DNA from: an uncultured Azospirillum sp.
GTDB taxonomy: Bacteria; Pseudomonadota; Alphaproteobacteria; Azospirillales; Azospirillaceae
Reading direction: 5' to 3'
Length of the DNA: 30,490 nucleotides
Assembly: GCF_946480385.1 (NCBI RefSeq)
Contig: NZ_CAMLJP010000081.1
Coordinates: forward strand, 1 to 30,490
A program made the translations under genes and the position numbers. Positions within the stretch are counted from its first letter, which is position 1. The number at the start of each line of letters is the position of its first letter. Below, one piece after another: positions 1 through 10,418 of this stretch. The notes beneath the pieces are model-generated. The model did not search any database. It had not been told where the DNA came from and saw only the letters and a program-made list of their open reading frames with translations.

Positions 1-1792
1 GGATGGCGTCGAGCGGACCACGGGCGGTCGCCTCCAGCGTCGCCGCCCCTTCCATCGGCGTGCCGAGCGCCGTGCCCAGCGGTTCTAGCTTCGCCACCGT
101 CAGGGTGGTTCGCGCATCGACTTTGTTGTCCGCCAAAGCCGCAGTGCCGGTCAGCTTGCCGTTGCGCCCGTCCACCGTCAGGTCGGTCAGGCGCATGGCG
201 CCGTCGGGCTCCATCCGCGCCGCCAGCGCCAGCGTCGCCTTGTCGCCCAGCACGGCGTCGGCCGGGGTGCCGGTGGACAGCCGGTCGATGGCGCCGGTCA
301 GATCGGCGGTCAGCGTGCCGTCGGCGACGCGCTTGACCGGGCCCGACAGAGCCACGGCGCCTGCCAGCGGGCGGCCGGCGAGTCCGGACAGCGGGGCGAG
401 GTCGTCGGCGCTCGCGCTCAGGGACAGATTGGCGGTCTGGCCCCAGCCGCCGATGGTCCCCTTCGCCTCGGCCCGCGCGGCGGCGGTGTTCAGCGCCAGC
501 GTCTCCAGCCCGATTGCGCCGCTGCCGGTGTCGATCCGCGCGCGCGCGGCCAGGGTGGTCTCCGGGCCGGTCAGGCGGGACAGGGCGGGATCGTCGGCGG
601 CTAGGTCGCGCAGGGTGGCGTTCACCGCGACGTTCAGCGCGCTCAGCGCCCCTTCGGCGGAGCCCTCCACCACGCCCTCGCGCCAGGACAGCGGCACCAG
701 CGGATGCAGGGTGGAGTCCGGCCCGGCCTGGACGGTCCAGCGCAGGTTGAGGCTGTTGTAGTCGGCGCCGATGTCGCCATTCACCGTCGCATTCGCAGCG
801 GCGACGGTCAGCGCCAGCGGACGCAGGGTGATGGCGCCGGACGGCGCCCGCAGCACGGTCGCGTTCAGCGTCGGGCTGGGACCGATCAGCGGCGTCACCG
901 TGTCGCCCGCCAATCCGGCGATCAGCGGCGCGAAATTGCCGCCGGCCACGAGCGTCAGGAGATGCCCCTCCGGCGCCTTCTTGATGGTGACGTCGGCGTT
1001 GAGCTTGCCGGTGGGGTTTGCGGCCTCGCCAGCGGTGGCGGTCAGCTTGCCGGTCCAGTCGTCCAGCGTGCCGTCACCCTTCAGCGCCAGCTCGACCGGC
1101 GGCAGGCCGGGCATCGACAGCGCGCGGGCCATGACGCCGCCCGCAGGCTCCGACGCATTGACCGACAGGTTGAGCGTGTTCTTGCCTGGATCGAAGGCGG
1201 CGACCAGATCGGCTTGGCCCGGCTTATCGTCAATGCGCGCCACCGACAGGTTGGCGTTCAACGCTCCGCCGCCATGCTCCAGCAGCACCGAGCCGGCAAT
1301 GCGCAGCACGGCCTGTTCGCCCAGCAGCGCCGGCGCCAGTTCCAGCCGTTCCACCACCAGCTTTTTCAGGTCGATGTCCACCGGCAGGCTGGGCAGCAGC
1401 GAGCCGTTGGGGTCGGACGGCGCGGCGGGCTGGGTGCTGACCGGCGCGCGGGTCACCGTCACCGATGCCGCCTCCAACGCATCGATCTTGGCGCTGCGGA
1501 GGAACAGGGCGGAGGGCGACATCACCACATGCAGCCGATCGATGGTCAGCCAGATGCCCTGACTGTCGGCCAGCGTGACGGTGGCGATGGTGAAGTCGGT
1601 CGGAATGCTGCCTTCGATGGCGCCGAGCTTCAGATGCATGTCCGGCGATTCGACCGCCCCCTCGATCTTCTCCGTCAGCCACTCGCGGGCGGAATCGCCG
1701 GAGAACAGCGAGAAGGCCCGGACGGGCTGCGGACCGGCCAGCAGGCCGGTGAGGATCGTCAGACCGACCAGAAAAAAGCGAACCGCCGTCAC
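1..1792 (-). CDS. tamB: TamB, translocation and assembly module inner-membrane subunit (N-terminal part, runs off the window)
   Basis: The minus-strand frame is open from about position 1807 to the left edge, giving about 597 N-terminal residues of a normally >1,000-residue protein. The product starts with a basic residue and a hydrophobic stretch (roughly residues 5-22, FFLVGLTILTGLLAG) that serves as signal anchor. It continues as a long, low-complexity beta-rich chain dominated by A, L, G, T, D and V (repeated patterns such as GKLTATAG and LNATLRDLAA), typical of the AsmA-like/DUF490 TamB family. TamB spans the periplasm as a beta-taco and works with the Omp85 protein TamA on outer-membrane protein and phospholipid traffic; tamA lies 83 bp upstream in the same direction, which strongly supports the call. 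Start: GTG at 1792 has AAGGG six bases upstream; an in-frame GTG at 1807 is the alternative. The conserved C-terminal TamB domain lies outside the window. Confidence 0.85.
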   Translation of the reverse strand, partial: MTAVRFFLVGLTILTGLLAGPQPVRAFSLFSGDSAREWLTEKIEGAVESPDMHLKLGAIEGSIPTDFTIATVTLADSQGIWLTIDRLHVVMSPSALFLRSAKIDALEAASVTVTRAPVSTQPAAPSDPNGSLLPSLPVDIDLKKLVVERLELAPALLGEQAVLRIAGSVLLEHGGGALNANLSVARIDDKPGQADLVAAFDPGKNTLNLSVNASEPAGGVMARALSMPGLPPVELALKGDGTLDDWTGKLTATAGEAANPTGKLNADVTIKKAPEGHLLTLVAGGNFAPLIAGLAGDTVTPLIGPSPTLNATVLRAPSGAITLRPLALTVAAANATVNGDIGADYNSLNLRWTVQAGPDSTLHPLVPLSWREGVVEGSAEGALSALNVAVNATLRDLAADDPALSRLTGPETTLAARARIDTGSGAIGLETLALNTAAARAEAKGTIGGWGQTANLSLSASADDLAPLSGLAGRPLAGAVALSGPVKRVADGTLTADLTGAIDRLSTGTPADAVLGDKATLALAARMEPDGAMRLTDLTVDGRNGKLTGTAALADNKVDARTTLTVAKLEPLGTALGTPMEGAATLEATARGPLDAI

Positions 1793-1875
1793 ACCATGCC
1801 CTTTCACCAGCGCTACCGTTGTCTCAACCGCAATAAACGGTCATCGTCCCGCAGGATTGGGACGAAATTGCGCCA

Positions 1876-3894
1876 TCAGAACGCCTGCCCCAGGCTGAGA
1901 TACAACTGCCAGCGCGAATCGCCACTGGCGGGGTTGAGGGGAATGCCGACATCGACGCGCAACGGGCCGAAATCGGTGTAGTAGCGCAGGCCCAGCCCGG
2001 CACCGACGCGCAGAGGCTCGCTGAAGTCGGGATAGGCCGAATCATAGACGGTACCGGCATCGACGAAAGGCACGATGCCGATGCTCTCCGTCACCTTGAT
2101 GCGCAGTTCCGCCCCGATCTCGAACAGCGACCGACCACCGACCGGATCGTCATAGCGGTCGCGCGGCCCCGCCTTCTGGAAACCGTAGCCGCGCACCGAC
2201 CCGCCGCCGCCGGCATAGAAGCGGTGGTCCGGCGGGATGTCGGTCAGCGAGGTGCCGAGGATGCTGCCCAGCCCGATCCGCGCCGCGGCGACATAGCGCC
2301 CGTCATTGCCGAGATCGTAATAGGTGGAGCCGTTGAACAACACGGAGGTGAAGGGCGACTCGGTATCCCCGCCCACCGGGAACCAGGGGGTCACCTGGAG
2401 CGAGGCCCGCTGGCCGGAGGTGGGGTTCAGCAGGTTGTCCGTCCCGTTCCAGGCCGCCCCCAGCGGCACGCCGATGAAGGAGGTCTGATAGGTCTTGTCC
2501 TCCGTCCGCACCCGTCCGCGCTCGCCGGTCAGGCCATAGCTGATGGTCAGCTGGTCGGTCAGCGGCCGTTCCAGCTTCACCGTCAGTTCCGACGCGACGC
2601 GGCTGTAGGCCGGCGGCTGGTCGTTCACCACGGCGAAATTGACCAGCAGCGACTGTTTCACCGCCAGGAAGTCGGGTTTGCGGAAATTGACGCTGAAGCG
2701 CAGGTCCGGCAGGTCGTTGCCCTTGCTCGACGTACCGCCGGACGATCCAGCCACACGCCCGACATCGACGCCGACGCGCAGTTGCTCCGCTCCGCCGAAC
2801 AGGTTGCGGTGGCCCCAATAGGCATTCGCACCCACCCCGTCCTGCGTGGAATAGGTGACTCCGCCGCCAATGAAGCGGCGCTTGCGCTCACTAACCGTGA
2901 CGATCACCGGAGTCACGCCGTCCGGCCCCGGTTCGTCCGCCATCCGCACGCGGACGGTGTCGAAGACCTGAAGCGCGGCGATGTCCTGGCGCGCCCGGTC
3001 GGTGGCGGCCGGATCGAAGACCTGCCCCTCCTTCCAGGCGAGGCGCCCGCGCACCAGATCCTCGTCGACCTTCTGCAGCCCCTCGATCCGGGTGGCACCG
3101 TAACGGGTCAGCGGACCGGGATCGACGGTGTAGGCGACATCCATCGTCCGGTCGGAATGATCGACCACCACCTCGCGGTCCGATGCCTTGGCAAAGGCGT
3201 AGCCGCGCTTGGTCAGCCGCCCGACCAGCTCCGATTCGGCGTCCAGCACCTTCTGCGCCACGGCCGGGGCGCCGGCGGCGAGGCCGAGATCGTCGGTCGC
3301 GACCTCCTTCGGCAGCGTGGAGCCATTGGTGCCGCGCACCGTCACCGTCTTGATGTGATAGAGCGGCCCCGGCGTTACTGCCACCGTCACCTTGACCGGC
3401 GGCGCCTCTCCCCCGGCGGGCAGGGTGCCGGCCGCGGCCGGGTCCTCGATGCGGATGTCCAGCTTCGCGTCGTAATAGCCGGTGGAGCGCAGCGCCGTCT
3501 GCAAACGGTCGCGGTCGCTGTCGGCCCGCCGCTCCAGCCCGATCAGCGACGGCGGATGGTCGTCCTTCAGTTCCACCAGGGTGGAGGCGTCGCGCAGCGT
3601 GCCGCGCAGCCCGTCATCCTCGACACCGGTGATGTCCACCTCATAGGTGATGCCGGCCGGCCGCACCTCCTCATCCGTCGGCGCGCTCTCCGGTGACACA
3701 GCCTGCGGCGGCACCGCGGGCACGGCGCCGGGGATGCTGTCGGGAGGCGAATCCTGGGCATGCCCGGCACTTGCCGGCCCCAGCATCAGCAGGGCGGCGA
3801 CCAGCGGAGCGGCGATGGGGGCCTTGAGCGGCACGGCTGCAATCCTCGTTGCGGCGGCCGCACGGCGGCGGGAAGCGGAAGCGAAGCGGATCAT
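1876..3894 (-). CDS. tamA: TamA, Omp85-family outer-membrane protein of the translocation and assembly module
   Basis: A 672-residue protein with an N-terminal signal sequence (basic region, hydrophobic run PLVAALLMLGPASA, cleavage near AGHA/QDS). Residues ~65-340 read as three POTRA-like repeats (alternating short strands and helices, e.g. GYYDAKLDIRIED and GYAFAKASDREVVVD). A C-terminal 16-stranded barrel region follows, carrying the Omp85 loop-6 signature VRGYGF near residues 567-572. The last residue is Phe, as in Bam-inserted barrels. Length fits TamA (about 580-680) and is shorter than BamA. TamA sits in the outer membrane and pairs with TamB, encoded next downstream. The start is taken as ATG at 3894, where the signal peptide begins with MIRF; a TTG at 3915 would add seven residues and is less likely. 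Divergent from typA. Confidence 0.9.
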   Translation of the reverse strand: MIRFASASRRRAAAATRIAAVPLKAPIAAPLVAALLMLGPASAGHAQDSPPDSIPGAVPAVPPQAVSPESAPTDEEVRPAGITYEVDITGVEDDGLRGTLRDASTLVELKDDHPPSLIGLERRADSDRDRLQTALRSTGYYDAKLDIRIEDPAAAGTLPAGGEAPPVKVTVAVTPGPLYHIKTVTVRGTNGSTLPKEVATDDLGLAAGAPAVAQKVLDAESELVGRLTKRGYAFAKASDREVVVDHSDRTMDVAYTVDPGPLTRYGATRIEGLQKVDEDLVRGRLAWKEGQVFDPAATDRARQDIAALQVFDTVRVRMADEPGPDGVTPVIVTVSERKRRFIGGGVTYSTQDGVGANAYWGHRNLFGGAEQLRVGVDVGRVAGSSGGTSSKGNDLPDLRFSVNFRKPDFLAVKQSLLVNFAVVNDQPPAYSRVASELTVKLERPLTDQLTISYGLTGERGRVRTEDKTYQTSFIGVPLGAAWNGTDNLLNPTSGQRASLQVTPWFPVGGDTESPFTSVLFNGSTYYDLGNDGRYVAAARIGLGSILGTSLTDIPPDHRFYAGGGGSVRGYGFQKAGPRDRYDDPVGGRSLFEIGAELRIKVTESIGIVPFVDAGTVYDSAYPDFSEPLRVGAGLGLRYYTDFGPLRVDVGIPLNPASGDSRWQLYLSLGQAF

Positions 3895-3966
3895 CGTTCC
3901 CAATGTAGGGTCCAATGACGCATGGCTCCATCCCGGAAATTCGCGTTAGGCCAAAGGGCACGGCGC

Positions 3967-3994
3967 TTGCGTTTTTGCTGAATATCCATATATT
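3967..3994 (+). promoter_or_regulatory. Candidate sigma-70-type promoter for typA
   Basis: TTGCGT at 3967-3972 and TATATT at 3989-3994 are separated by 16 bases, in the ~200-bp divergent space between tamA and typA. The -10 match is good (5/6) and the -35 is moderate. A transcript from here would begin near 4001 and run through the hairpin at 4020-4049 before reaching typA. Sequence match only. Confidence 0.3.
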
Positions 3995-4019
3995 GCGCCG
4001 CAACAGTTTCCCCGACAGC

Positions 4020-4049
4020 GCCCACCGATATTCTTCGGCGGGCCTTTTT
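4020..4049 (+). terminator. Terminator-like hairpin in the typA leader (possible attenuator or end of a tiny RNA)
   Basis: GCCCACCGA (4020-4028) pairs with TCGGCGGGC (4035-4043) with one mismatch around the loop TATTCT, followed by CTTTTT (4044-4049). This has the form of an intrinsic terminator. No plus-strand gene lies upstream, since tamA is divergent, so it would act on the leader of typA, about 55 bases before the start codon. Confidence 0.45.
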
Positions 4050-4104
4050 GTTGTTTGTGGCAAGGTGCTGCGTGTCGGGGGTGCCATTGCGAGACCAAGG
4101 CTCC

Positions 4105-5928
<1,824 letters not shown>

Positions 5929-5931
<3 letters not shown>

Positions 5932-5949
5932 TAACGGTTCGCATATAGT
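5929..5949 (+). promoter_or_regulatory. Fur-box-like 15-mer plus -10 element overlapping the typA stop, possible iron-controlled promoter of the downstream permease
   Basis: TGATAACGGTTCGCA at 5929-5943 matches the reverse complement of the fbpA-upstream box (TGATATCCATTCGCA) at 12 of 15 positions. It is directly followed by TATAGT (5944-5949), a good -10. No clear -35 is seen. The box begins in the typA stop codon and lies ~100 bases before the permease gene at 6043. Fur control is inferred from the shared motif and from both genes belonging to a Fe3+ ABC transporter. Confidence 0.35.
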
Positions 5950-5959
5950 GTAGAGTACC

Positions 5960-6005
5960 GGCGGCGTCTGCCCCCTCACCAGGGAGCAGGCGCCGCCTTC
6001 TTTTT
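5960..6005 (+). terminator. Intrinsic terminator after typA
   Basis: GGCGGCGTCTGC (5960-5971) pairs with GCAGGCGCCGCC (5986-5997) through 12 positions including one G-U pair, with a 14-base loop, then TTCTTTTT (5998-6005). It ends only 37 bases before the start codon of the next gene. Confidence 0.85.
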
Positions 6006-6042
6006 GCCCCCTCTGTTTGAACCGGTGCGAGGATGTTTCCGC

Positions 6043-7731
6043 ATGGCGATGGCGACCGACGCGAAGTCACCCGGCTCCCCGTCCTTCTCTCTCCGCCAGC
6101 TGTGGCCCTTTAGACTATTGTCCGGCATCGGCCTGACCGGCCTGTTCGCCCTGATCCTCGCGCTGCTGATCGCCCTGCCGATCCTCGCCGTCTTCGTCCA
6201 GTCTGCCGGCGTCTCCACCGATCTGTGGGGGCACATGGCGCGGACGGTGCTTCCCGGCTATATCCTTAACACGCTGATCCTGCTGGGCATCGTCGGCAAC
6301 GTCACGCTGGTGACCGGTGTCGCCTGCGCCTGGACCGTCACCATGCACGACTTCCGCGGTCGCGGGGTCCTGCAATGGCTGCTGCTGCTGCCGCTGGCCA
6401 TGCCGGCCTATGTGCTGGCTTACACCTACACCGACTTCCTGCAATATGCCGGGCCGCTGCAGTCCTTCCTGCGCGCCACCTTCGGCTGGCGGCGTGGCGA
6501 CTACTGGTTCCCGGAGATCCACACCGCCTGGGGCGCCGGGCTGGTGCTGTCGTCGGTGCTCTATCCTTACGTCTATGTGCTGACCCGCGCCGCCTTCCTG
6601 GAACAGTCGGTCTGCGTACTGGAGGCCAGTCGGACGCTGGGCTGCACCGCCTTCGGCGCGTTCCGCCGCGTGGCGCTGCCGCTGGCCCGCCCGGCGCTGG
6701 TCGCCGGCGTCGGCTATGCGCTGATGGAGACGCTGGCCGACTTCGGCGCGGTGCGCTATTTCGGCATCGACACCTTCACCGTCGGCATCTACCGCACCTG
6801 GTTCGCGCTGGGAGACCCCGCCGCGGCGGCGCAGCTGGCCGCCGTCCTGCTGCTGGTGGTGCTGGCGCTGGTCGGGCTGGAGCGGCTGTCGCGCGGCAGG
6901 ATGCGCTTTCACCAGACCACCGGCCGCTACCGCGCCCTGCCCGCTCCGCGCCTGTCGGCCCGCGGCACGGTGCTGGCCTGGATCGTCTGCCTGACGCCGG
7001 TGCTGTTCGGTTTCCTGCTGCCGGGGGCAGTGCTGATCCGCATGATCCTGCGCGGCGGCACGGAGCTGACGCTCGCCCGCTTCACCGACCTGACGGTGAA
7101 CACCTTCATTCTCGGCGCCAGCGGAGCGCTGCTGGTGGTCACGGTGGCGCTGATGGTGATCCATGGCGTGCGCCACGACCGCAGCGGCTTGGCCACCGGC
7201 GCCGCGCGCCTCGCCTCGCTCGGCTACGCCACGCCGGGCACCGTCATCGCGGTCGGCATCCTCATCACCGTTGGGCTGACGCGCGACTGGACCGGCTGGC
7301 CGATGGGCGCCATCCTCGGCACCACCATCGCCGGCATCCTTTACGGCTATCTGATCCGCTTCTTCGTCGTCGCCTATGGGCCGCTGGAGTCCGGATTCGC
7401 CAAGATCGGCCCGAATCTGGAGGGGGCGGCCCGCTCGCTCGGCCACACGCCGCTGCAGGTATTGCGCCGGGTCCATCTGCCTCTGCTGCGCCCCAGCCTG
7501 CTCAGCGCCGCCATGCTGGTCTTCGTCGACATCACCAAGGAGCTGCCGGCGACGATGATCCTGCGGCCCTTCAACTTCGACACGCTGGCGATCGAGGCCT
7601 TCCGCATGGCCTCCACCGAGCGGCTGGACGATGCCGCCCTACCCGCCCTGGTGATCGTGCTGGTCGGATTGGCGCCGGTGATCTATCTCAGCCGCACCAT
7701 CGCCGCGTCGCGGCCGGGCCACCAAGGCTGA
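6043..7731 (+). CDS. fbpB: Fe3+ ABC transporter permease, two fused membrane domains (FbpB/AfuB type)
   Basis: A 562-residue integral membrane protein with about twelve hydrophobic segments in two homologous halves. Each half has a cytoplasmic EAA loop that docks the ATPase: EASRTLGCTAFGAFRRVALPL from residue 194, and a second copy from residue ~460 (EGAARSLGHTPLQVLRRVHLPL). This duplicated single-chain form is typical of the FbpB/SfuB/AfuB ferric iron permeases (500-570 residues). It should import Fe3+ handed over by a periplasmic FbpA-like protein and be powered by FbpC. Both partners are encoded at 13639-15718 on the other strand rather than next to it. Start: ATG 6043, with GAGGA nine bases upstream; an earlier in-frame TTG at 6004 lies in the terminator tail. 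Substrate could also be another metal or, less likely, spermidine/thiamine. Confidence 0.85.
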   Translation: MAMATDAKSPGSPSFSLRQLWPFRLLSGIGLTGLFALILALLIALPILAVFVQSAGVSTDLWGHMARTVLPGYILNTLILLGIVGNVTLVTGVACAWTVTMHDFRGRGVLQWLLLLPLAMPAYVLAYTYTDFLQYAGPLQSFLRATFGWRRGDYWFPEIHTAWGAGLVLSSVLYPYVYVLTRAAFLEQSVCVLEASRTLGCTAFGAFRRVALPLARPALVAGVGYALMETLADFGAVRYFGIDTFTVGIYRTWFALGDPAAAAQLAAVLLLVVLALVGLERLSRGRMRFHQTTGRYRALPAPRLSARGTVLAWIVCLTPVLFGFLLPGAVLIRMILRGGTELTLARFTDLTVNTFILGASGALLVVTVALMVIHGVRHDRSGLATGAARLASLGYATPGTVIAVGILITVGLTRDWTGWPMGAILGTTIAGILYGYLIRFFVVAYGPLESGFAKIGPNLEGAARSLGHTPLQVLRRVHLPLLRPSLLSAAMLVFVDITKELPATMILRPFNFDTLAIEAFRMASTERLDDAALPALVIVLVGLAPVIYLSRTIAASRPGHQG

Positions 7732-7733
7732 CC

Positions 7734-9629
7734 TCAGGCGTCGTTTCGGCTTTCCACCCGTTCCTCGCGCTTCGGTTCAGTTGGCGGCGGCAGCGCCTCC
7801 GGCCGGCGTGCCCTCAGCTTCTCGCGTTCCTTCCAGCGCCGGAAGGCGTGTTCGTTCCACCAGCCGCGCAGCCGTCCGCCGACATTGGCGATCCGCTGGT
7901 AGAGCGGCCGCCGCCGGCTGGTCACGCGGGCCGGCTCCAGCGCCATGCCGACGGAGGTGATGGTGTCGTCCTCCATGTCGCGCACGATCAGCTCGACGCC
8001 ACCCATGCGCACCCGGTCGCCCAGTTCGCAGGAGCCGCCAAACTCGTTGCGCAGCAGGTCGCTCAAGGTCAGGCGGGCGTTCGGCAGCGACAGCGGCAGG
8101 CCGTACATCTCGGCGATCTGCTCCACCGTGGCGTCGGGGCTCAGCACCAGATCGCCATAAAAATCCCGGTCATTCTGGTCGAGCGCCCGGCTGCCGCCAT
8201 AGAGCTTGTCGATCAGCGGCAACCGGTGCTGAGGCGTGAACAGATAGACATGGTCGCCGGGCTGAAGCGGCTTGGCCTTGTGCAGCGGCACCACCGCGCC
8301 AGACCGAATCACCAGCGACGGCTTGGCCCAGCGCGGCATGCGCTGGCCGCGCGCCGCCGGGCTCTTGCCATGGACGGTGTAGGCCACCAGCTCCTGATCG
8401 GCGTTGCCGGGAAGCTCAAGCTCCACGCGCTCCACGGGACCGCGGCGCGGCGGCACGATCAGCTCAAGCGCCCGCGCCATGGTGCCGATGGTCCAGCCCT
8501 GCACCAGCAGCGAGACGACCACGACGACGAAGGCGGTGTTGAAGATCAGCTGGCCATTCTCAAGCCCGCCCAGCACGGGCACCAGCGCCAGCAGGAGCGA
8601 CACCGCCCCGCGCAGGCCGACCCAGGCGATGAAGCTGGTCTCGCGTACGGAAAAGCGGAAGGGCAGCAGACACATCCACACCGCGGCCGGACGGGCGACC
8701 AGGATCAGCACCGCCGCCACCCCCAGCGCCGGGAGGATCATGCCGGCGAACTCCCGCGGCGTGGCGAGCAGCCCCAGCATCACGAACATGACGATCTGGC
8801 TGAGCCAGGTCAGGCCGGAATGGAAGCGCCGCAGTTCCAGCGCCCCGCGCAGCCTGACATTGCCGGCATAGAGCCCGGCGGCATAGACGGCCAGATAGCC
8901 ACTGCCGCCCAGCACGTTGGTGGCGGCGAAGATGAACAGGGCGAAGGTCAGCGTCACCACCGGGTTCAGCCCGGATTCGAAATTCGCCTTGTTGATGAAG
9001 GCCACCAGCAGCCAGCCGCCGGCCAGCCCCATCACCCCGCCCAGCGCGAAGGCCAGCGCCAGTTCGCCGACGATGGCGGCGGGCGAGGCCAGACCGTGGG
9101 TCGCCGCCTCCACCAGCAGGATGGTCAGCATGATGGCGACCGGATCGTTGCTGCCCGATTCGATCTCCAGCGTGGAGCGGACGCGGTCGCGGAGCGTGAT
9201 GCCGCCGACGCGCAGCAGGAAGAACACCGCCGCCGCGTCGGTGGAGCTGCAGGCCGCCCCCACCAGCAGCGCCTCGGTCCAGCCCAGCCCCAGCAGCCAA
9301 TGGGCGGCGACCCCGACCACGCCGGTCGTCACCGCCACGCCGACTGTCGCCAGCGTCATCGCCGGCCAGGCCGCCGCCTTGTAGCTGGCGAGCTTGGTGT
9401 CGAATCCGCTCTCGAACAGGATCACCGCCAGCGCCATCGACCCGATCAGGAAGGCGGAGCCGGCATCGTTGAAGGCGATCTGTCCGATCCCATCCTCTCC
9501 GGCCAGCAGGCCGATGCCGAGGAAGATCAACAGCAACGGTGCGCCGACCCGCAGAGCAAGGTAGCTGGTCAGCACACTGACGATCAGCAGGGTTGATCCG
9601 ATGAGGATGATGTAGCTGACCGCCTCCAT
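7734..9629 (-). CDS. cvrA: Potassium/proton antiporter, CPA1 family (CvrA/NhaP2 type)
   Basis: A 631-residue protein. Residues 1-390 carry 12-13 membrane segments of the Na+/H+ exchanger fold, with the CPA1 signatures SSTDAAAV (D131) and ESGSNDPVA (N161-D162, the ion-binding pair). Residues ~395-490 form a TrkA-C/RCK_C-like cytosolic domain (LVIRSGAVVPLHKAKPLQPGDHVYLF), and ~500-580 a CorC/HlyC-like domain (LSDLLRNEFGG, DRVRMGGVELIVRDME). A basic tail follows. This three-part layout is that of NhaP2/CvrA, which exports K+ (or Na+) in exchange for H+ and protects against hyperosmotic or alkaline K+ load. It converges with the permease with only two bases between stop codons, so no terminator fits there. 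Start at ATG 9629; the ribosome binding site (GGGG, four bases away) is weak. Confidence 0.9.
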   Translation of the reverse strand: MEAVSYIILIGSTLLIVSVLTSYLALRVGAPLLLIFLGIGLLAGEDGIGQIAFNDAGSAFLIGSMALAVILFESGFDTKLASYKAAAWPAMTLATVGVAVTTGVVGVAAHWLLGLGWTEALLVGAACSSTDAAAVFFLLRVGGITLRDRVRSTLEIESGSNDPVAIMLTILLVEAATHGLASPAAIVGELALAFALGGVMGLAGGWLLVAFINKANFESGLNPVVTLTFALFIFAATNVLGGSGYLAVYAAGLYAGNVRLRGALELRRFHSGLTWLSQIVMFVMLGLLATPREFAGMILPALGVAAVLILVARPAAVWMCLLPFRFSVRETSFIAWVGLRGAVSLLLALVPVLGGLENGQLIFNTAFVVVVVSLLVQGWTIGTMARALELIVPPRRGPVERVELELPGNADQELVAYTVHGKSPAARGQRMPRWAKPSLVIRSGAVVPLHKAKPLQPGDHVYLFTPQHRLPLIDKLYGGSRALDQNDRDFYGDLVLSPDATVEQIAEMYGLPLSLPNARLTLSDLLRNEFGGSCELGDRVRMGGVELIVRDMEDDTITSVGMALEPARVTSRRRPLYQRIANVGGRLRGWWNEHAFRRWKEREKLRARRPEALPPPTEPKREERVESRNDA

Positions 9630-9748
9630 AAGCCCCGCACGCCGTTCGCATCAGGCCGCCATCCGGCGGAACTCCTTGATTTTGACGGCAACTCCGCACA
9701 TCCGCAAGGCGTAGGACCCGGAGGCGATCATTCGGATAGGCTGTACGC

Positions 9749-10255
9749 TTACGATACCAGCCTCCAGCTTCCGTCAGGCTGGCGGCAGGCGGTGCCGCGC
9801 GCGACCTCGGTCTTGCCGTCGATGACGACCGTATGGTTGTAGTCGCGGCAGGTCTGGCCGTTGCTGCCCTGATAGGTCTTCACCGGCTGGATGGTGCCCC
9901 GGTTGCCGGATTCCGGATTGTTCCAGGTGATGGTCTGGTTGTTGGCGACCGCCCGCTCCTCCGCGTCCGACGCGCGATTCTGGTCGGCCGCGGTGAAGTG
10001 GCGGGCCAGTTGCTGGCCGGCATAGGCGCCCACCAGCGTGCCGATGGCGGTGGTCGCCAGCTTGCCCGCCCCGCCGCCGAAGCGGGAGCCCAGCAGCCCG
10101 CCGGCCACGGCGCCGCCCAGCGTGCCGACGGTCTCCGATGTGTTCATGCCGCCGATGCCCCCCATGCCGCCATTGGGGTTCTGGCAGGCGGCCAGCGACA
10201 GGGCCGCGGTGGCGGCCAAAGCGGTGGTGCGCAAATGCTTGGTGATCGACCGCAT
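9749..10255 (-). CDS. Glycine-zipper outer-membrane lipoprotein, 17-kDa surface antigen family
   Basis: A 168-residue lipoprotein. The signal peptide ends in a lipobox SLAAC with Cys24 as the lipidated residue. Residues ~43-82 form a glycine zipper of GxxxG repeats (GTLGGAVAGGLLG, GTLVGAYAG), the Rick_17kDa_Anti/glycine-zipper 2TM domain. The C-terminal ~70 residues (ITWNNPESGNRGTIQPVKTY, GQTCRDYNHTVVIDGK, GTACRQPDGSWRLV) match the RT0821/Lpp0805-type surface-protein tail with two conserved Cys. Function is uncertain; related lipoproteins are outer-membrane or envelope-stress proteins. ATG at 10255 follows GGGGGAA at good spacing. An EcfG-type promoter lies 43 bases upstream, so stress-regulated expression is likely. 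A second, shorter glycine-zipper lipoprotein is divergently encoded. Confidence 0.85.
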   Translation of the reverse strand: MRSITKHLRTTALAATAALSLAACQNPNGGMGGIGGMNTSETVGTLGGAVAGGLLGSRFGGGAGKLATTAIGTLVGAYAGQQLARHFTAADQNRASDAEERAVANNQTITWNNPESGNRGTIQPVKTYQGSNGQTCRDYNHTVVIDGKTEVARGTACRQPDGSWRLVS

Positions 10256-10297
10256 GGTTGTTCCCCCGATTGAACGTTGCAGGGTTAAAGTCCGGTC

Positions 10298-10322
10298 AAC
10301 GCTTGAAAGGGGAAGTGGTTCC
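10298..10322 (-). promoter_or_regulatory. EcfG-type (general stress response sigma factor) promoter of the 17-kDa antigen lipoprotein gene
   Basis: On the minus strand GGAAC (10322-10318) and CGTT (10301-10298, followed by GA) are separated by exactly 16 bases. This fits the alphaproteobacterial EcfG/SigT consensus GGAAC-N16/17-CGTT. It points at the gene starting at 10255, giving a leader of roughly 35 bases. Confidence 0.6.
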
Positions 10323-10418
10323 GCCCGAAAGTATCAGAACGGAAAGATCAGGGGGCGATGGAAGCAAAATGCGATCTTGCGTGTTTAGACACCGAACAGT
10401 CAACACGAGGAGGGTTGC

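Noticed and set aside
704..1981. Plus-strand frames opposite tamB
   Set aside because: Arg/Gln/Gly-rich shadows; the minus-strand frame is continuous, has a signal anchor and follows tamA.
6375..9596. 1,073-codon plus-strand frame across the permease and antiporter genes
   Set aside because: It overlaps two well-identified genes, is low-complexity Arg/Ala/His/Gln-rich, and results from high GC content.
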